Of a stretch of DNA of 46,939 nt, positions 17,441 through 25,140 are shown one piece after another; position 1 is the first letter of the stretch; each line of letters begins with the position of its first letter. Origin of the DNA: Nitrospira sp. (lineage in GTDB: Bacteria; Nitrospirota; Nitrospiria; Nitrospirales; Nitrospiraceae); contig JADYYH010000037.1 in NCBI GenBank assembly GCA_020853775.1, positions 1 to 46,939 of the forward strand, given 5' to 3'. The position numbers and the translations under genes were made by a program. The notes beneath the pieces were generated by a model that worked only from the letters and a program-made list of their open reading frames with translations, made no database searches and was not told where the DNA came from.

Positions 17441-17855
17441 GGTGCGCCTTGTACTGCGCGAGCAACTCGCTGACACGCCGCCGGAGCACGTTGTTCATGA
17501 CGACGCAGGGAATCGCGACGACCAGTCCCGCCGCGGTCGCCTTCAACGCGAGACTCAGGCCAATCATGATCGTGGTGACAGCCAGCGCGCCGGACGTGCC
17601 CATGGTGTGGAACGTGAGCATGATGCCCAACACGGTCCCCAGCAGCCCGATATAGGGCGCATTCGCCGCCACGGTCCCGATCACCACCAGCCGTCTGGTC
17701 AACGCAATTTCACATTCCTCGATCGAGGCGAACCCTCGCACATCGATGTTCCGGTAGCACCACCAGCGCTCGATGGCCACGGCCACCGCCCACAGGCTTA
17801 ATCCGATCAACAATCCGATCACGCCGTACTCTACGGCTTCCTTCAGTCCCTGCAT
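17430..17855 (-). CDS. exbB: ExbB-type proton channel protein (short form)
   Basis: This 141-residue inner-membrane protein is of the MotA/TolQ/ExbB family and forms the proton channel that drives TonB. It has three membrane segments: GVIGLLIGLSLWAVAVAIER (11-30), the pair around TVAANAPYIGLLGTVLGIM, and LALKATAAGLVVAIPCVVM. The family signature GLLGTVLGIMLTF and the Thr/Ala-rich third helix are present. It is shorter than E. coli ExbB but typical of the compact ExbB found with TonB systems. The ATG is at 17855 and it overlaps exbD by 11 bases. The matching TonB is about 22 kb away, at 40319-41488 in the same island. Confidence 0.93.
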   Translation of the reverse strand: MQGLKEAVEYGVIGLLIGLSLWAVAVAIERWWCYRNIDVRGFASIEECEIALTRRLVVIGTVAANAPYIGLLGTVLGIMLTFHTMGTSGALAVTTIMIGLSLALKATAAGLVVAIPCVVMNNVLRRRVSELLAQYKAHHGA

Positions 17856-17940
17856 GCTGCGTCACCTTCCGTCTCGTCCGATTGATTCATGGATCGGCCG
17901 TCCCGCCCAGGGCTTGGCTCCGACTCAAGGCCCGGAGATC

Positions 17941-19155
17941 CTACACGGCACTGCGCGGCACCCTGCGTTTTCGCCGCCAGAGATACCAGCCCGTCACAAA
18001 CAGGAGTGGACAGATCAGGCCCGAGACCAACACGATCCAGCGCCCGGTCAGCCCGAAGATCTGTCCCGAATGCATCGGCCATTGCCATTGAATGAAGTGG
18101 TCCCCGGCCGTCCCACGCTCCGGACTTTGTACATGCACAATTTCGCCGCTGTACCGATCCACCACCACGCATCGCCGGCTCAGGACCAGGCTGAGCCCGG
18201 GAACATCGCGCCGGCAGATCGTATAGGTGCCGGTCGGTTTCTTCGGCAGGTAGAGCCATTCCGGCCGCCCTCCCGGGTACTGCGTTTCCACGGTCTGCAT
18301 CACCTGTCCCAGAGAGACGGATACGCGGCCTTCGGCCGGTTTCGAGTGAATGTCGTATCGATCGGTGGTGGGAGAAAACAGCCGCACGACCGCGTGAAAC
18401 GGCGCCCGCAGATTGAGAAAGACCCCGGATACAAAGATGGCCAGGAAGATGAGCGAGCAATACACGCCCGCGGTCTTGTGCAGGTCGAAGTGGCGCCGGC
18501 GCACATGGGCCCGGCGTTTGATCGTCAACGCCGCACGCCAGCCGCCGTTCCGCGGCCACCAGAGGTACAGACCCGTGAACACAGAAACCATCAGCACCAT
18601 CCCGATGACGGCGACGACCGTATCCCCGAAAGGCGGGTCTCCGAATCGCGGCAACAGCAACGCATAGTGCAGCGCAAACACGAAGCCGACGAACGTACGA
18701 GGCACGGCGCCGCCGAGGCCGGCCGGCCGAACCAATCGGGACCCGGTGACCTCGGCGCGATACGGATCGACGAACACGTGGTGCAGCTCAAACTCCATCG
18801 GTGACTTCGCGTCCGGCCCGGTGGGCACCGACACGTTCCATCGAAAGGCGATTCCGTCATGACGCGGGTATTGCCCGAAGACTAGCTGCCCCCCCTGCGG
18901 CATGATGCGCAGCGCGGCCGCGGCAATCTCGTCCACCGGACGATAGGCCGCCGACCCACCGGGCTTCGGTGCCACCCGGATCAGGTCGGGGTTCAGCCAC
19001 TCGTCGATCTCCAGATGAAACACGAGGATGCTGCCCGTCAGCCCGATGAGCACCAACAGGGCTCCGGCCGTCAGCCCGAGGTATCGATGAGCCAGTAACC
19101 AACGCTTGCGTAGGGCGGCGACCGTCAGCGGCACCATGGGTTTTGCGGAGAACAT
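17941..19155 (-). CDS. PepSY-domain transmembrane protein 2 (FoxB/PiuB-like)
   Basis: This 404-residue inner-membrane protein is a paralogue of the one at 5289-6524. Motifs in order: HRYLGLTAGALLVLIGLTG and DEWLNPDLIR; the PepSY-like FVDPYRAEVTGSR; ALHYALL and MVSVFTGLYLWWPRNGGW; FDLHKTAGVYCSL; VDRYSGEIVHVQSPERG; and QWPMHSGQIFGLTGRW before the last helix. The conserved His residues in HRYLG, ALHYA, DLHKT and MHSGQ match PepSY1. It starts 21 bases after the R4 stop and is followed by exbB, so it sits in the R4 operon. A role in reductive release of iron or another metal from an R4-imported complex is inferred from FoxB/PiuB. Confidence 0.87.
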   Translation of the reverse strand: MFSAKPMVPLTVAALRKRWLLAHRYLGLTAGALLVLIGLTGSILVFHLEIDEWLNPDLIRVAPKPGGSAAYRPVDEIAAAALRIMPQGGQLVFGQYPRHDGIAFRWNVSVPTGPDAKSPMEFELHHVFVDPYRAEVTGSRLVRPAGLGGAVPRTFVGFVFALHYALLLPRFGDPPFGDTVVAVIGMVLMVSVFTGLYLWWPRNGGWRAALTIKRRAHVRRRHFDLHKTAGVYCSLIFLAIFVSGVFLNLRAPFHAVVRLFSPTTDRYDIHSKPAEGRVSVSLGQVMQTVETQYPGGRPEWLYLPKKPTGTYTICRRDVPGLSLVLSRRCVVVDRYSGEIVHVQSPERGTAGDHFIQWQWPMHSGQIFGLTGRWIVLVSGLICPLLFVTGWYLWRRKRRVPRSAV

Positions 19156-19176
19156 TCGCTGTCGCTCATCTCTCTG

Positions 19177-21591
19177 TCAGTATTCAAGGCGCAACGACCC
19201 GAACACCGTCATGGGCGCGCCCGGATAGACGCCGTTGCGCGGGGCCACGTTCGAATTCTGGTCGGCATTTTCGTAGTACTCCTGGTTCAGAAGATTGCGG
19301 ACCGTCACCTGGACGATCGCCCGCGTGGGCCCCATCATCCATTTGTAGGCGGCAAAACCGTCCAGCCGCACGTAGCCCGGCAGCGTGAACGTATTCTGGA
19401 TGTCGCCATGCCGCGAGCCCGACACGTACGCGCCAAACCCCACACTCAATCCCTTCGCCGGACCGCTCAGTTCGGCGAAGTCGTATTTCATCCAGAGGCT
19501 GCCGCCGTGCAGAGGGACTCCGGGCAGGCGTTTCTCCTGCAGGCCGGAATTGTCTTTGGTCACTTTGGTGTCGGTATAGGCGTAACTGCCGATGACGCTC
19601 ACCGCATTCGTCACTCGCCCGGTCATGTCGAACTCGATGCCCTGGCTGCGCTGCTCCCCCACGACGATTCTGGCCAACGGATCGCCGCTCGCGAGGTCGG
19701 GCGTCACAAGGTTGTTTCTGGTCAGGTGGTAGAAGGCCAACGTGGCATTCAAGCGGTGTTCGAAGAGATCCGCCTTGAATCCGGCCTCCTGCTGCTTACC
19801 GGTCTGCGGGGGAAACGGCTGATTGTTCGAAGACACCCCGTTATTGGCGCCGAATGAGGTGACATAGTTGCCGTAGACGGCCAGCGAGGGCGTGAGGTCG
19901 TAGAGCAGGCCGACTCGCGGATTGAAGCGTGAGTCCTTTCGCGTGACGCCATCCACATTGGCGCGCGCCTGGTCGAAGTTCCCGGCCGTGCCTCGCGCCA
20001 CCTCGGCCCAGTCGTACCGGCCGCCCACGAGAAGATGCAGCTTCTTCCAGAGCGTGATCTGATCCTGCAGATACAGCCCGTACCACTGCTCATGAAAGAC
20101 GCTGACGTTTCTGCCAGGCCGATCGGTCGTGGCACGAGCCGCCGTGAACAGGCTTGGCGCAATGCCATAGGTCGGATTAAAGAGGTCGATCGCGAGGGCC
20201 GGATTCCCGGAGGTGAAATTGCCGTAGATACCATAGTCGGTGGCGGCCCTGGTATAGTCCATCCCGATCAGCAGCGTGTGTTGCGTTCCCGCCACCGCAA
20301 ACTTGCCTGTCAGATCAAGATTCGTGGCATAGGTCCGTACGTAACTGGTCTGGCCGAAAATGTTCCGATCCAGCGTGCGGCCGTCCGCGCGAAGCGCATT
20401 CCCGAAAGCCGGCGCCGGATTGGCCCAAATACTCTCCGCATCAATGAAGCTGGAGAGAAAGCGATTCGTCAGCTTCCACGATTCATTGAACGTATGATCG
20501 AGATTGAATCCAATGTGAGTCTTGTTCGTGAACGACACCAGCGTATTCGGATCGCCGTACGACCGGCTGATCGGCACGGGCGCAGGACGATTTCCGATGA
20601 CCGGAATGCCACTGTCGGCGCGGAAGTCTTGCTTCAAGATCTCCACGTCCACGGTCAACGTCGTCCTCTCCGTCGGACGCCAGGTGACGCTCGGGTTGAA
20701 GACTTTGCGGTCGATGAAGTTGAAATCGCGGAAGGACCCGCTGTTCTGATAGCCGCCCGCAAACCGGACCGACAACGACCTGCTGTCCGTGATGGCCCCG
20801 CCGACGTCCCAGAGCGTGCGGTAGAAATTGTAGGAACCGAATTGTTGCTCCAGGGCGCCGTGCGGGGTGTCCAACGGCCGCTTCGTGTTGACGTTGATCA
20901 TGCCGCCCGGCTCGATGCGGCCGTAGAGAATGGAGGCCGGTCCCTTCAACACCTCAATGCTGTCGATGTTCGCGGTGTCCATTTCAAACGGAAACCCTGA
21001 CGGGGACGTGGCGAGCAGTCCATTGCGATAGGTTTTCCCGAGGTCCGGAAAGCCGCGAATGATGAATCGATTCCCCGATCCGATCGATTGATTGGGGCGG
21101 ACGCCGCTGACGTTCTCCAACGCATCCTTCATCCGCGGCGTCTTCTGGTCTTCGATAACCTGCCGCGGCACCACCTGAATGCTTGCCGGCGTCTCATGAA
21201 TCGGCGTATCAGTCTTGGTGGCCGTCGTGCTGTTCGAGACGGTGTAGGACTCGCGAGTCGATGCCACCACCACCGGACGCACCTCTACCACCGGCACATC
21301 ATCCTGCCTGGCGGTATCCTCCGAACCGGCTCTAATAAGCGGCGGGACCGGAAAAGGCGGGGCCGTCGGAGGGGTCGCTGCACGTGGCGCTTCTACCGTC
21401 TCCGCAGCGGGCTCTGAACGCGCCGCAACGGCAGACGTGTCTTGTTTTGCCTGCGGCGCCACATGCGGTCCGATACAACCCGTACAGGCGAGCATCGCGA
21501 AAACGACCCAGACCGGCCCCTTGCCCGGAGTCATTCTTTTGGCTGGTGAAGGGCGGCTCTGAGATCCTCGAACGAACGACAGCGCTTCCAT
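19177..21591 (-). CDS. TonB-dependent siderophore-type receptor R4 with Cys-containing signal region
   Basis: This is an outer-membrane receptor of 804 residues and a paralogue of R1. The N-terminus ends in FAMLACTGC (Cys36, Cys39), immediately followed by IGPH as in R1, so it may be a lipoprotein-type signal. A Pro/Ala-rich stretch follows, then a TonB-box-like DDVPVVEVRPVVV (98-110). Plug motifs are TPASIQVVPRQVIEDQKTPR, FIIRGFPD, IEVLKGPASILYGRIEPG and GMINVNTKRP. The barrel ends GSLRLEY. ATG 21591 has AAAGGA nine bases upstream; a GTG at 21594 directly before it is less likely. It follows small protein D by 87 bases and is followed by PepSY2 after 21 bases. Siderophore uptake is the best guess. 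Confidence 0.92.
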   Translation of the reverse strand: MEALSFVRGSQSRPSPAKRMTPGKGPVWVVFAMLACTGCIGPHVAPQAKQDTSAVAARSEPAAETVEAPRAATPPTAPPFPVPPLIRAGSEDTARQDDVPVVEVRPVVVASTRESYTVSNSTTATKTDTPIHETPASIQVVPRQVIEDQKTPRMKDALENVSGVRPNQSIGSGNRFIIRGFPDLGKTYRNGLLATSPSGFPFEMDTANIDSIEVLKGPASILYGRIEPGGMINVNTKRPLDTPHGALEQQFGSYNFYRTLWDVGGAITDSRSLSVRFAGGYQNSGSFRDFNFIDRKVFNPSVTWRPTERTTLTVDVEILKQDFRADSGIPVIGNRPAPVPISRSYGDPNTLVSFTNKTHIGFNLDHTFNESWKLTNRFLSSFIDAESIWANPAPAFGNALRADGRTLDRNIFGQTSYVRTYATNLDLTGKFAVAGTQHTLLIGMDYTRAATDYGIYGNFTSGNPALAIDLFNPTYGIAPSLFTAARATTDRPGRNVSVFHEQWYGLYLQDQITLWKKLHLLVGGRYDWAEVARGTAGNFDQARANVDGVTRKDSRFNPRVGLLYDLTPSLAVYGNYVTSFGANNGVSSNNQPFPPQTGKQQEAGFKADLFEHRLNATLAFYHLTRNNLVTPDLASGDPLARIVVGEQRSQGIEFDMTGRVTNAVSVIGSYAYTDTKVTKDNSGLQEKRLPGVPLHGGSLWMKYDFAELSGPAKGLSVGFGAYVSGSRHGDIQNTFTLPGYVRLDGFAAYKWMMGPTRAIVQVTVRNLLNQEYYENADQNSNVAPRNGVYPGAPMTVFGSLRLEY

Positions 21592-21678
21592 CACGCAAGG
21601 TCCTTTCCCTCGTAGTCGATGTGCAGCCTGGGCGGAGTCACCCGGCAGGTGCGTCGATGACAGGCTGATGTGAGGAGA

Positions 21679-22140
21679 CTACGTCGTGATCAGCGAGGGA
21701 GGCGCGCGAAACCCGAGAATCGTTGGATCGAGAGTCGCAAGGGATTGAGACGAGCCGGCATCGAGCATGAGTGGCGCGGGCACAGAGTGAGTGCGACACA
21801 CCCATTGCCACACAATGGCCGTGGGGGCGTCACCGGGCGATGACGCATCCGTTACGGTGCTCTGGTGAGGATCGCCGACGGCGGAGTCAGACAGGAGACG
21901 CGGATCGAGAGCGACAAGCCTTGAGGCATGGGCGGAGAGATCTGTCTGCGTTTCAGGCCTCGATTGTCGGGGGCCCGGTTCGACAACGGTCGCCTCCACC
22001 CATCGTTGCGACAGAAAACAATGCAGACAACTGAGCGCGCCGGCCGGCGTGACGGACATCCAGGCCAGCGCAACCCCGATCGCGAGCAAGAAGTTCGCAA
22101 TGCCGTTTCGCTTGCGTTGGATTACGTATTGTATCGACAT
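21679..22140 (-). CDS. Small Cys-rich membrane protein D (RAPP family)
   Basis: Function unknown. The 153-residue product has a single clear N-terminal hydrophobic segment (about residues 14-34, NFLLAIGVALAWMSV), followed by CLHC (38-41). A longer, less conserved middle contains a WQWVC motif, and the C-terminal tail is GFRAPPSLITT. It lacks the CHHG loop of A-C but keeps the CxxC pair, the Trp/Cys motif, the R-A-P-P ending and the position before a receptor (R4). ATG 22140 lies only six bases after the -10-like TACATA of promoter P_D, and no ribosome site is visible. Either the mRNA is nearly leaderless or the true promoter differs. Confidence 0.68.
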   Translation of the reverse strand: MSIQYVIQRKRNGIANFLLAIGVALAWMSVTPAGALSCLHCFLSQRWVEATVVEPGPRQSRPETQTDLSAHASRLVALDPRLLSDSAVGDPHQSTVTDASSPGDAPTAIVWQWVCRTHSVPAPLMLDAGSSQSLATLDPTILGFRAPPSLITT

Positions 22141-22146
22141 GCGCGT

Positions 22147-22213
22147 TATGTAACAGACTCCCGCTCCGCTGTGCTACAGACCGATGCTGCCGGATGCTAG
22201 CGAGTGCTACACA
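22147..22213 (-). promoter_or_regulatory. Conserved promoter motif P_D (diverged copy)
   Basis: In gene orientation: TGTAGCAC, then CTAGCATCC, GCAGCATC, CTGTAGCAC as -35 region, an 18-bp spacer and TACATA. It follows the spacing of P_A and P_C but is less conserved. It has an extra TGTAGCA box at the far end. Confidence 0.5.
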
Positions 22214-22356
22214 TCATTGCGCGCCCTGTATCCTCGGCTGCTGCGAAGGGATCTCGCAGACGTCTGCCCTCAACGCAACATCCGGATATTTTGCTCGCCA
22301 GCCGCACCGATCGATTCCTTGAGGTCATTCCCCTGCCCCTTCGCTGCATCGCCGCG

Positions 22357-24669
22357 TCAGAATCCCAGCGTCACTCCCACATAGGCCGCCCGTCCGATCC
22401 CTACATAGAAGGCTTGCTTGTTCGCATCCGCCACGCTGTCGGCCACGGGCGAAGCCCAGGCGACATAGGCCTTGTCGAAGATGTTGTCGACTTCGACATA
22501 AGTCTTGATGAACTTGATGTAGCGATTGTTGTGGGTGCGGTAGTAATGGTGCACGTTGGCATTGAACAGGACATAGGACGGCACTCCGAGCGTGTTGTTG
22601 TTATTCACGTAGAAACTGTCGATCCAACTCCCCTCGACCCAGCCGCCGAGCCCCGTTCCCGTATGATCATAGGCCGCCTTCATGTTGAACACGTTCTTTT
22701 CCACCGAAGGCACCTGGCGTCCCGACTGATTGACCTGCGTAACGACGCCACCGGTCCCGAACTGATCGACGAAGCGAATGTACTGACTATCCATGTGCGT
22801 GTACGCACCGGTGAGTCGCAACCCTTCCACGGGCATCCATCGCCAACCGAGTTCGACACCCCGATATTGGGACTCCTTCGCATTGACGGCGAAATTGCCC
22901 GCGGTCGTCGGCGTGATTGGCACGCTTTGCGTGATGATTTCGTCTTTAAAGAAGGTCCAGAAGCCGACCGCCTCGATCCACAGGGTGGGGGTCAGTTGCG
23001 TGTTGGTACCGATTTCGACATTGAAGTTCTTTTGCGGCTTCACGGTGTTGTTGAACCCGGGATTGCCGTCCAGGCCCACCGTCATATTGCTGAATTGCGG
23101 AATGCCGTATCCCACCGAGGCACGCGTCCAGATGTTCGTCCCTTCGTTCAGGCGGTAAGTCAGCGAGAGGTCGGGAGCCCAGTTGTCGAATGACCGGTTG
23201 ACGCCGACGGTGCTCGTGAGTGTGCTGGTCGTGGTCGTCGCGGCAAAGTTGTTGACGAAGCCGGAGATGTCCGAGCGTTCATAGCCCAAGCCCACCGCCA
23301 GGATCCATCTCGGCACGAATTCCAATTCTTCGCGGAAGCGCCCTCCGATGTTCCGCACCGAGAACCGGTTCTGCTGGGTCACCGGCCCAAAGGCCCCGGA
23401 CCCATTGTTCAGGTTGAGGTTATTCACTCCTTCCTGCTCCAGATAGTTGGCGAAAAACCCGACGTAACTCTTCAAGGGCATGCTACCGAGCCTCCCGTCA
23501 TGCCGCAGGTCCGTATAATGCTTGAAGCTCGGGTTGACAGTGGTGCCGACCGGCTGGTTGATATCCTTCACATGGTAATCGGCTTCGGTCGTCAGCACCG
23601 TGTTGGCGTCGATTTGTCGCTCATAAATGGCGCCGACCATGGTCAGGCGATCGCGCAGCTTCTGCCCCAACGTGACAGGATTGACCGTGGAGGTCCCGCC
23701 CATCTGTCTCGGGTTCGCCTTGAATTGGCTGAGAGTCAGACGAGTGGGAAATTTCTCATCCTCATCGACGTTGATCGCTTTTACGTACAGCGTCTGACGG
23801 TCGTCGATGCGGTACCGGATGTTGAGGTTCACTGTCGACATCCAATATTGGCTATGGTCTCGCCACCCGTCTTCGCGTTGATAACTCGAAAACAACGCGA
23901 TGTCCAAATTGCCGTATTCCTTGCCGATCGCGATCGCCTCTTTGTGATAGCCATACGATCCGGCGGTGACGAACGTTTCCACCCCGTCGATGTCCCTGCC
24001 GCGCCTGGTCCGGAGATGCACCATTCCACCCAACGCATAGTTGTCGTACAACGACGACGACGGTCCACGCCGCACCTCGATGCTCTGGAGGAACCAGGGG
24101 TCGTGGAGTTCCGGGCGCGCCGTGCCATCTGGCTGCGTCACAGAAAAGCCGTCTTCGTACATCTTGATATTGCGGACACAGCAGCCGGTTTTGTTGCCCG
24201 ACCCGCGAATCGAAAGATTCACCTCGCGCCCGCCATGTTCTTGGCGAGGCACAATGCCGGGAATAGATTCCAGCGACTCCCGCAGGTGCCGCGTCGGCTG
24301 CGAGTCATACTCGCTGCGTGGCGTGATCGATTCCGTGATACCTGCCGGCCTGCGCGAGACTCGATCGCTGGTCACCGCAATGTCGTGCAAGGCGACTTCC
24401 GGCACGGCGCCCGGCTCAGGGGCGGACGTGTGTGCCTTGATCACAGGCGGACCCGATTCCTTATGCCCCGTCGTCCGCCGCCGTTCCCGCACCTCATCGA
24501 GTTCTTCCAGCAATCCCTTCAGCTGCTCTCTCAGCGCTTCCTCTCGCCGGACCAGACCTTCATCCTCAGCAACGGCCTCGGACGGGTCGGCGGCGAACGT
24601 GCCACCGTTCCAAGCCAACAGGGACATCAGACCCAACATCGCGTTCGTCACACGTCGAAACCCGGACAT
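22357..24669 (-). CDS. TonB-dependent receptor R5 with coiled-coil N-terminus and Cys-Cys in the plug
   Basis: This is an outer-membrane receptor of 770 residues in the R3/R8 subfamily. The signal peptide ends near residue 27 (GGTFAAD), with a coiled coil at about 38-66 (REEALREQLKGLLEELDEV). The TonB-box-like region is VALHDIAVTSDRVSR. The plug has SQPTRHLRESLESIPGIVP, LSIRGSGNKTGCCVRN, MYEDGFSVTQPDG and SSSLYDNYALGGMVHLRTRRG. A Cys163-Cys164 pair occurs in the plug, where R3 and R8 have no Cys. The barrel ends YVGVTLGF. ATG 24669 with AAGGAG eight bases upstream is chosen over ATG 24675. It follows small protein E within the R6-E-R5 operon. Confidence 0.91.
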   Translation of the reverse strand: MSGFRRVTNAMLGLMSLLAWNGGTFAADPSEAVAEDEGLVRREEALREQLKGLLEELDEVRERRRTTGHKESGPPVIKAHTSAPEPGAVPEVALHDIAVTSDRVSRRPAGITESITPRSEYDSQPTRHLRESLESIPGIVPRQEHGGREVNLSIRGSGNKTGCCVRNIKMYEDGFSVTQPDGTARPELHDPWFLQSIEVRRGPSSSLYDNYALGGMVHLRTRRGRDIDGVETFVTAGSYGYHKEAIAIGKEYGNLDIALFSSYQREDGWRDHSQYWMSTVNLNIRYRIDDRQTLYVKAINVDEDEKFPTRLTLSQFKANPRQMGGTSTVNPVTLGQKLRDRLTMVGAIYERQIDANTVLTTEADYHVKDINQPVGTTVNPSFKHYTDLRHDGRLGSMPLKSYVGFFANYLEQEGVNNLNLNNGSGAFGPVTQQNRFSVRNIGGRFREELEFVPRWILAVGLGYERSDISGFVNNFAATTTTSTLTSTVGVNRSFDNWAPDLSLTYRLNEGTNIWTRASVGYGIPQFSNMTVGLDGNPGFNNTVKPQKNFNVEIGTNTQLTPTLWIEAVGFWTFFKDEIITQSVPITPTTAGNFAVNAKESQYRGVELGWRWMPVEGLRLTGAYTHMDSQYIRFVDQFGTGGVVTQVNQSGRQVPSVEKNVFNMKAAYDHTGTGLGGWVEGSWIDSFYVNNNNTLGVPSYVLFNANVHHYYRTHNNRYIKFIKTYVEVDNIFDKAYVAWASPVADSVADANKQAFYVGIGRAAYVGVTLGF

Positions 24670-24750
24670 AACCATGACTCCTTCCCGCGGAACGGGGCGG
24701 ACGCCCATCCCGGGCGCCGCCCGCCACACTGTGCGATTCAGTCCTGTCGA

Positions 24751-25140
24751 TCACATCGCCCAGAGAGGAAGAGGAGGCGGAGCCCGCGAATCACGAGTGA
24801 CGCACTGCCATGGGCAGGGGGGTGTCGGGAGGTCGAGGGAATGAACGGTGTTGGTCTGGGAGAACAGGTCCGGCACGGCACCGGCCACCACGGCAGAGTT
24901 CTCAGCCGCATGGCACAGGGCCTGACAAAGCATCGCGTGGCTGGCGTCGGCGGCCGGGTGTGGGACTGCGTGTGTCAGTGCGGGGCAGCCTCCCGTACCG
25001 ACCGTCCACAAGGCAAGTCCGCAGAGGTACACCGCGATCACCAGCCCCACTCGGACCGGGGACTGTTCCGCAGATGTGCCGGCACCTATACGGTGGATGG
25101 GCCGCCCACAGGCAAGGGCCGCAGGCCTACTCGAACACAT
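24751..25140 (-). CDS. Small Cys/His-rich membrane protein E (RAPP family)
   Basis: Function unknown. The product is 129 residues if ATG 25140 is used. That start lies inside the last codons of R6 (14-bp overlap) and would give coupled translation. A start nearer the hydrophobic segment (VGLVIAVYLCGLALW, about residues 31-45) is possible. Later motifs: HAVPHP, LCQALCHAAE (CxxxC-H), PWQCVTRD and the tail DSRAPPPLPLWAM. The order hydrophobic segment, Cys/His cluster, W-x-C, R-A-P-P matches D and F. It lies between receptors R6 and R5, 81 bases before R5. It is the most diverged member. Confidence 0.62.
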   Translation of the reverse strand: MCSSRPAALACGRPIHRIGAGTSAEQSPVRVGLVIAVYLCGLALWTVGTGGCPALTHAVPHPAADASHAMLCQALCHAAENSAVVAGAVPDLFSQTNTVHSLDLPTPPCPWQCVTRDSRAPPPLPLWAM

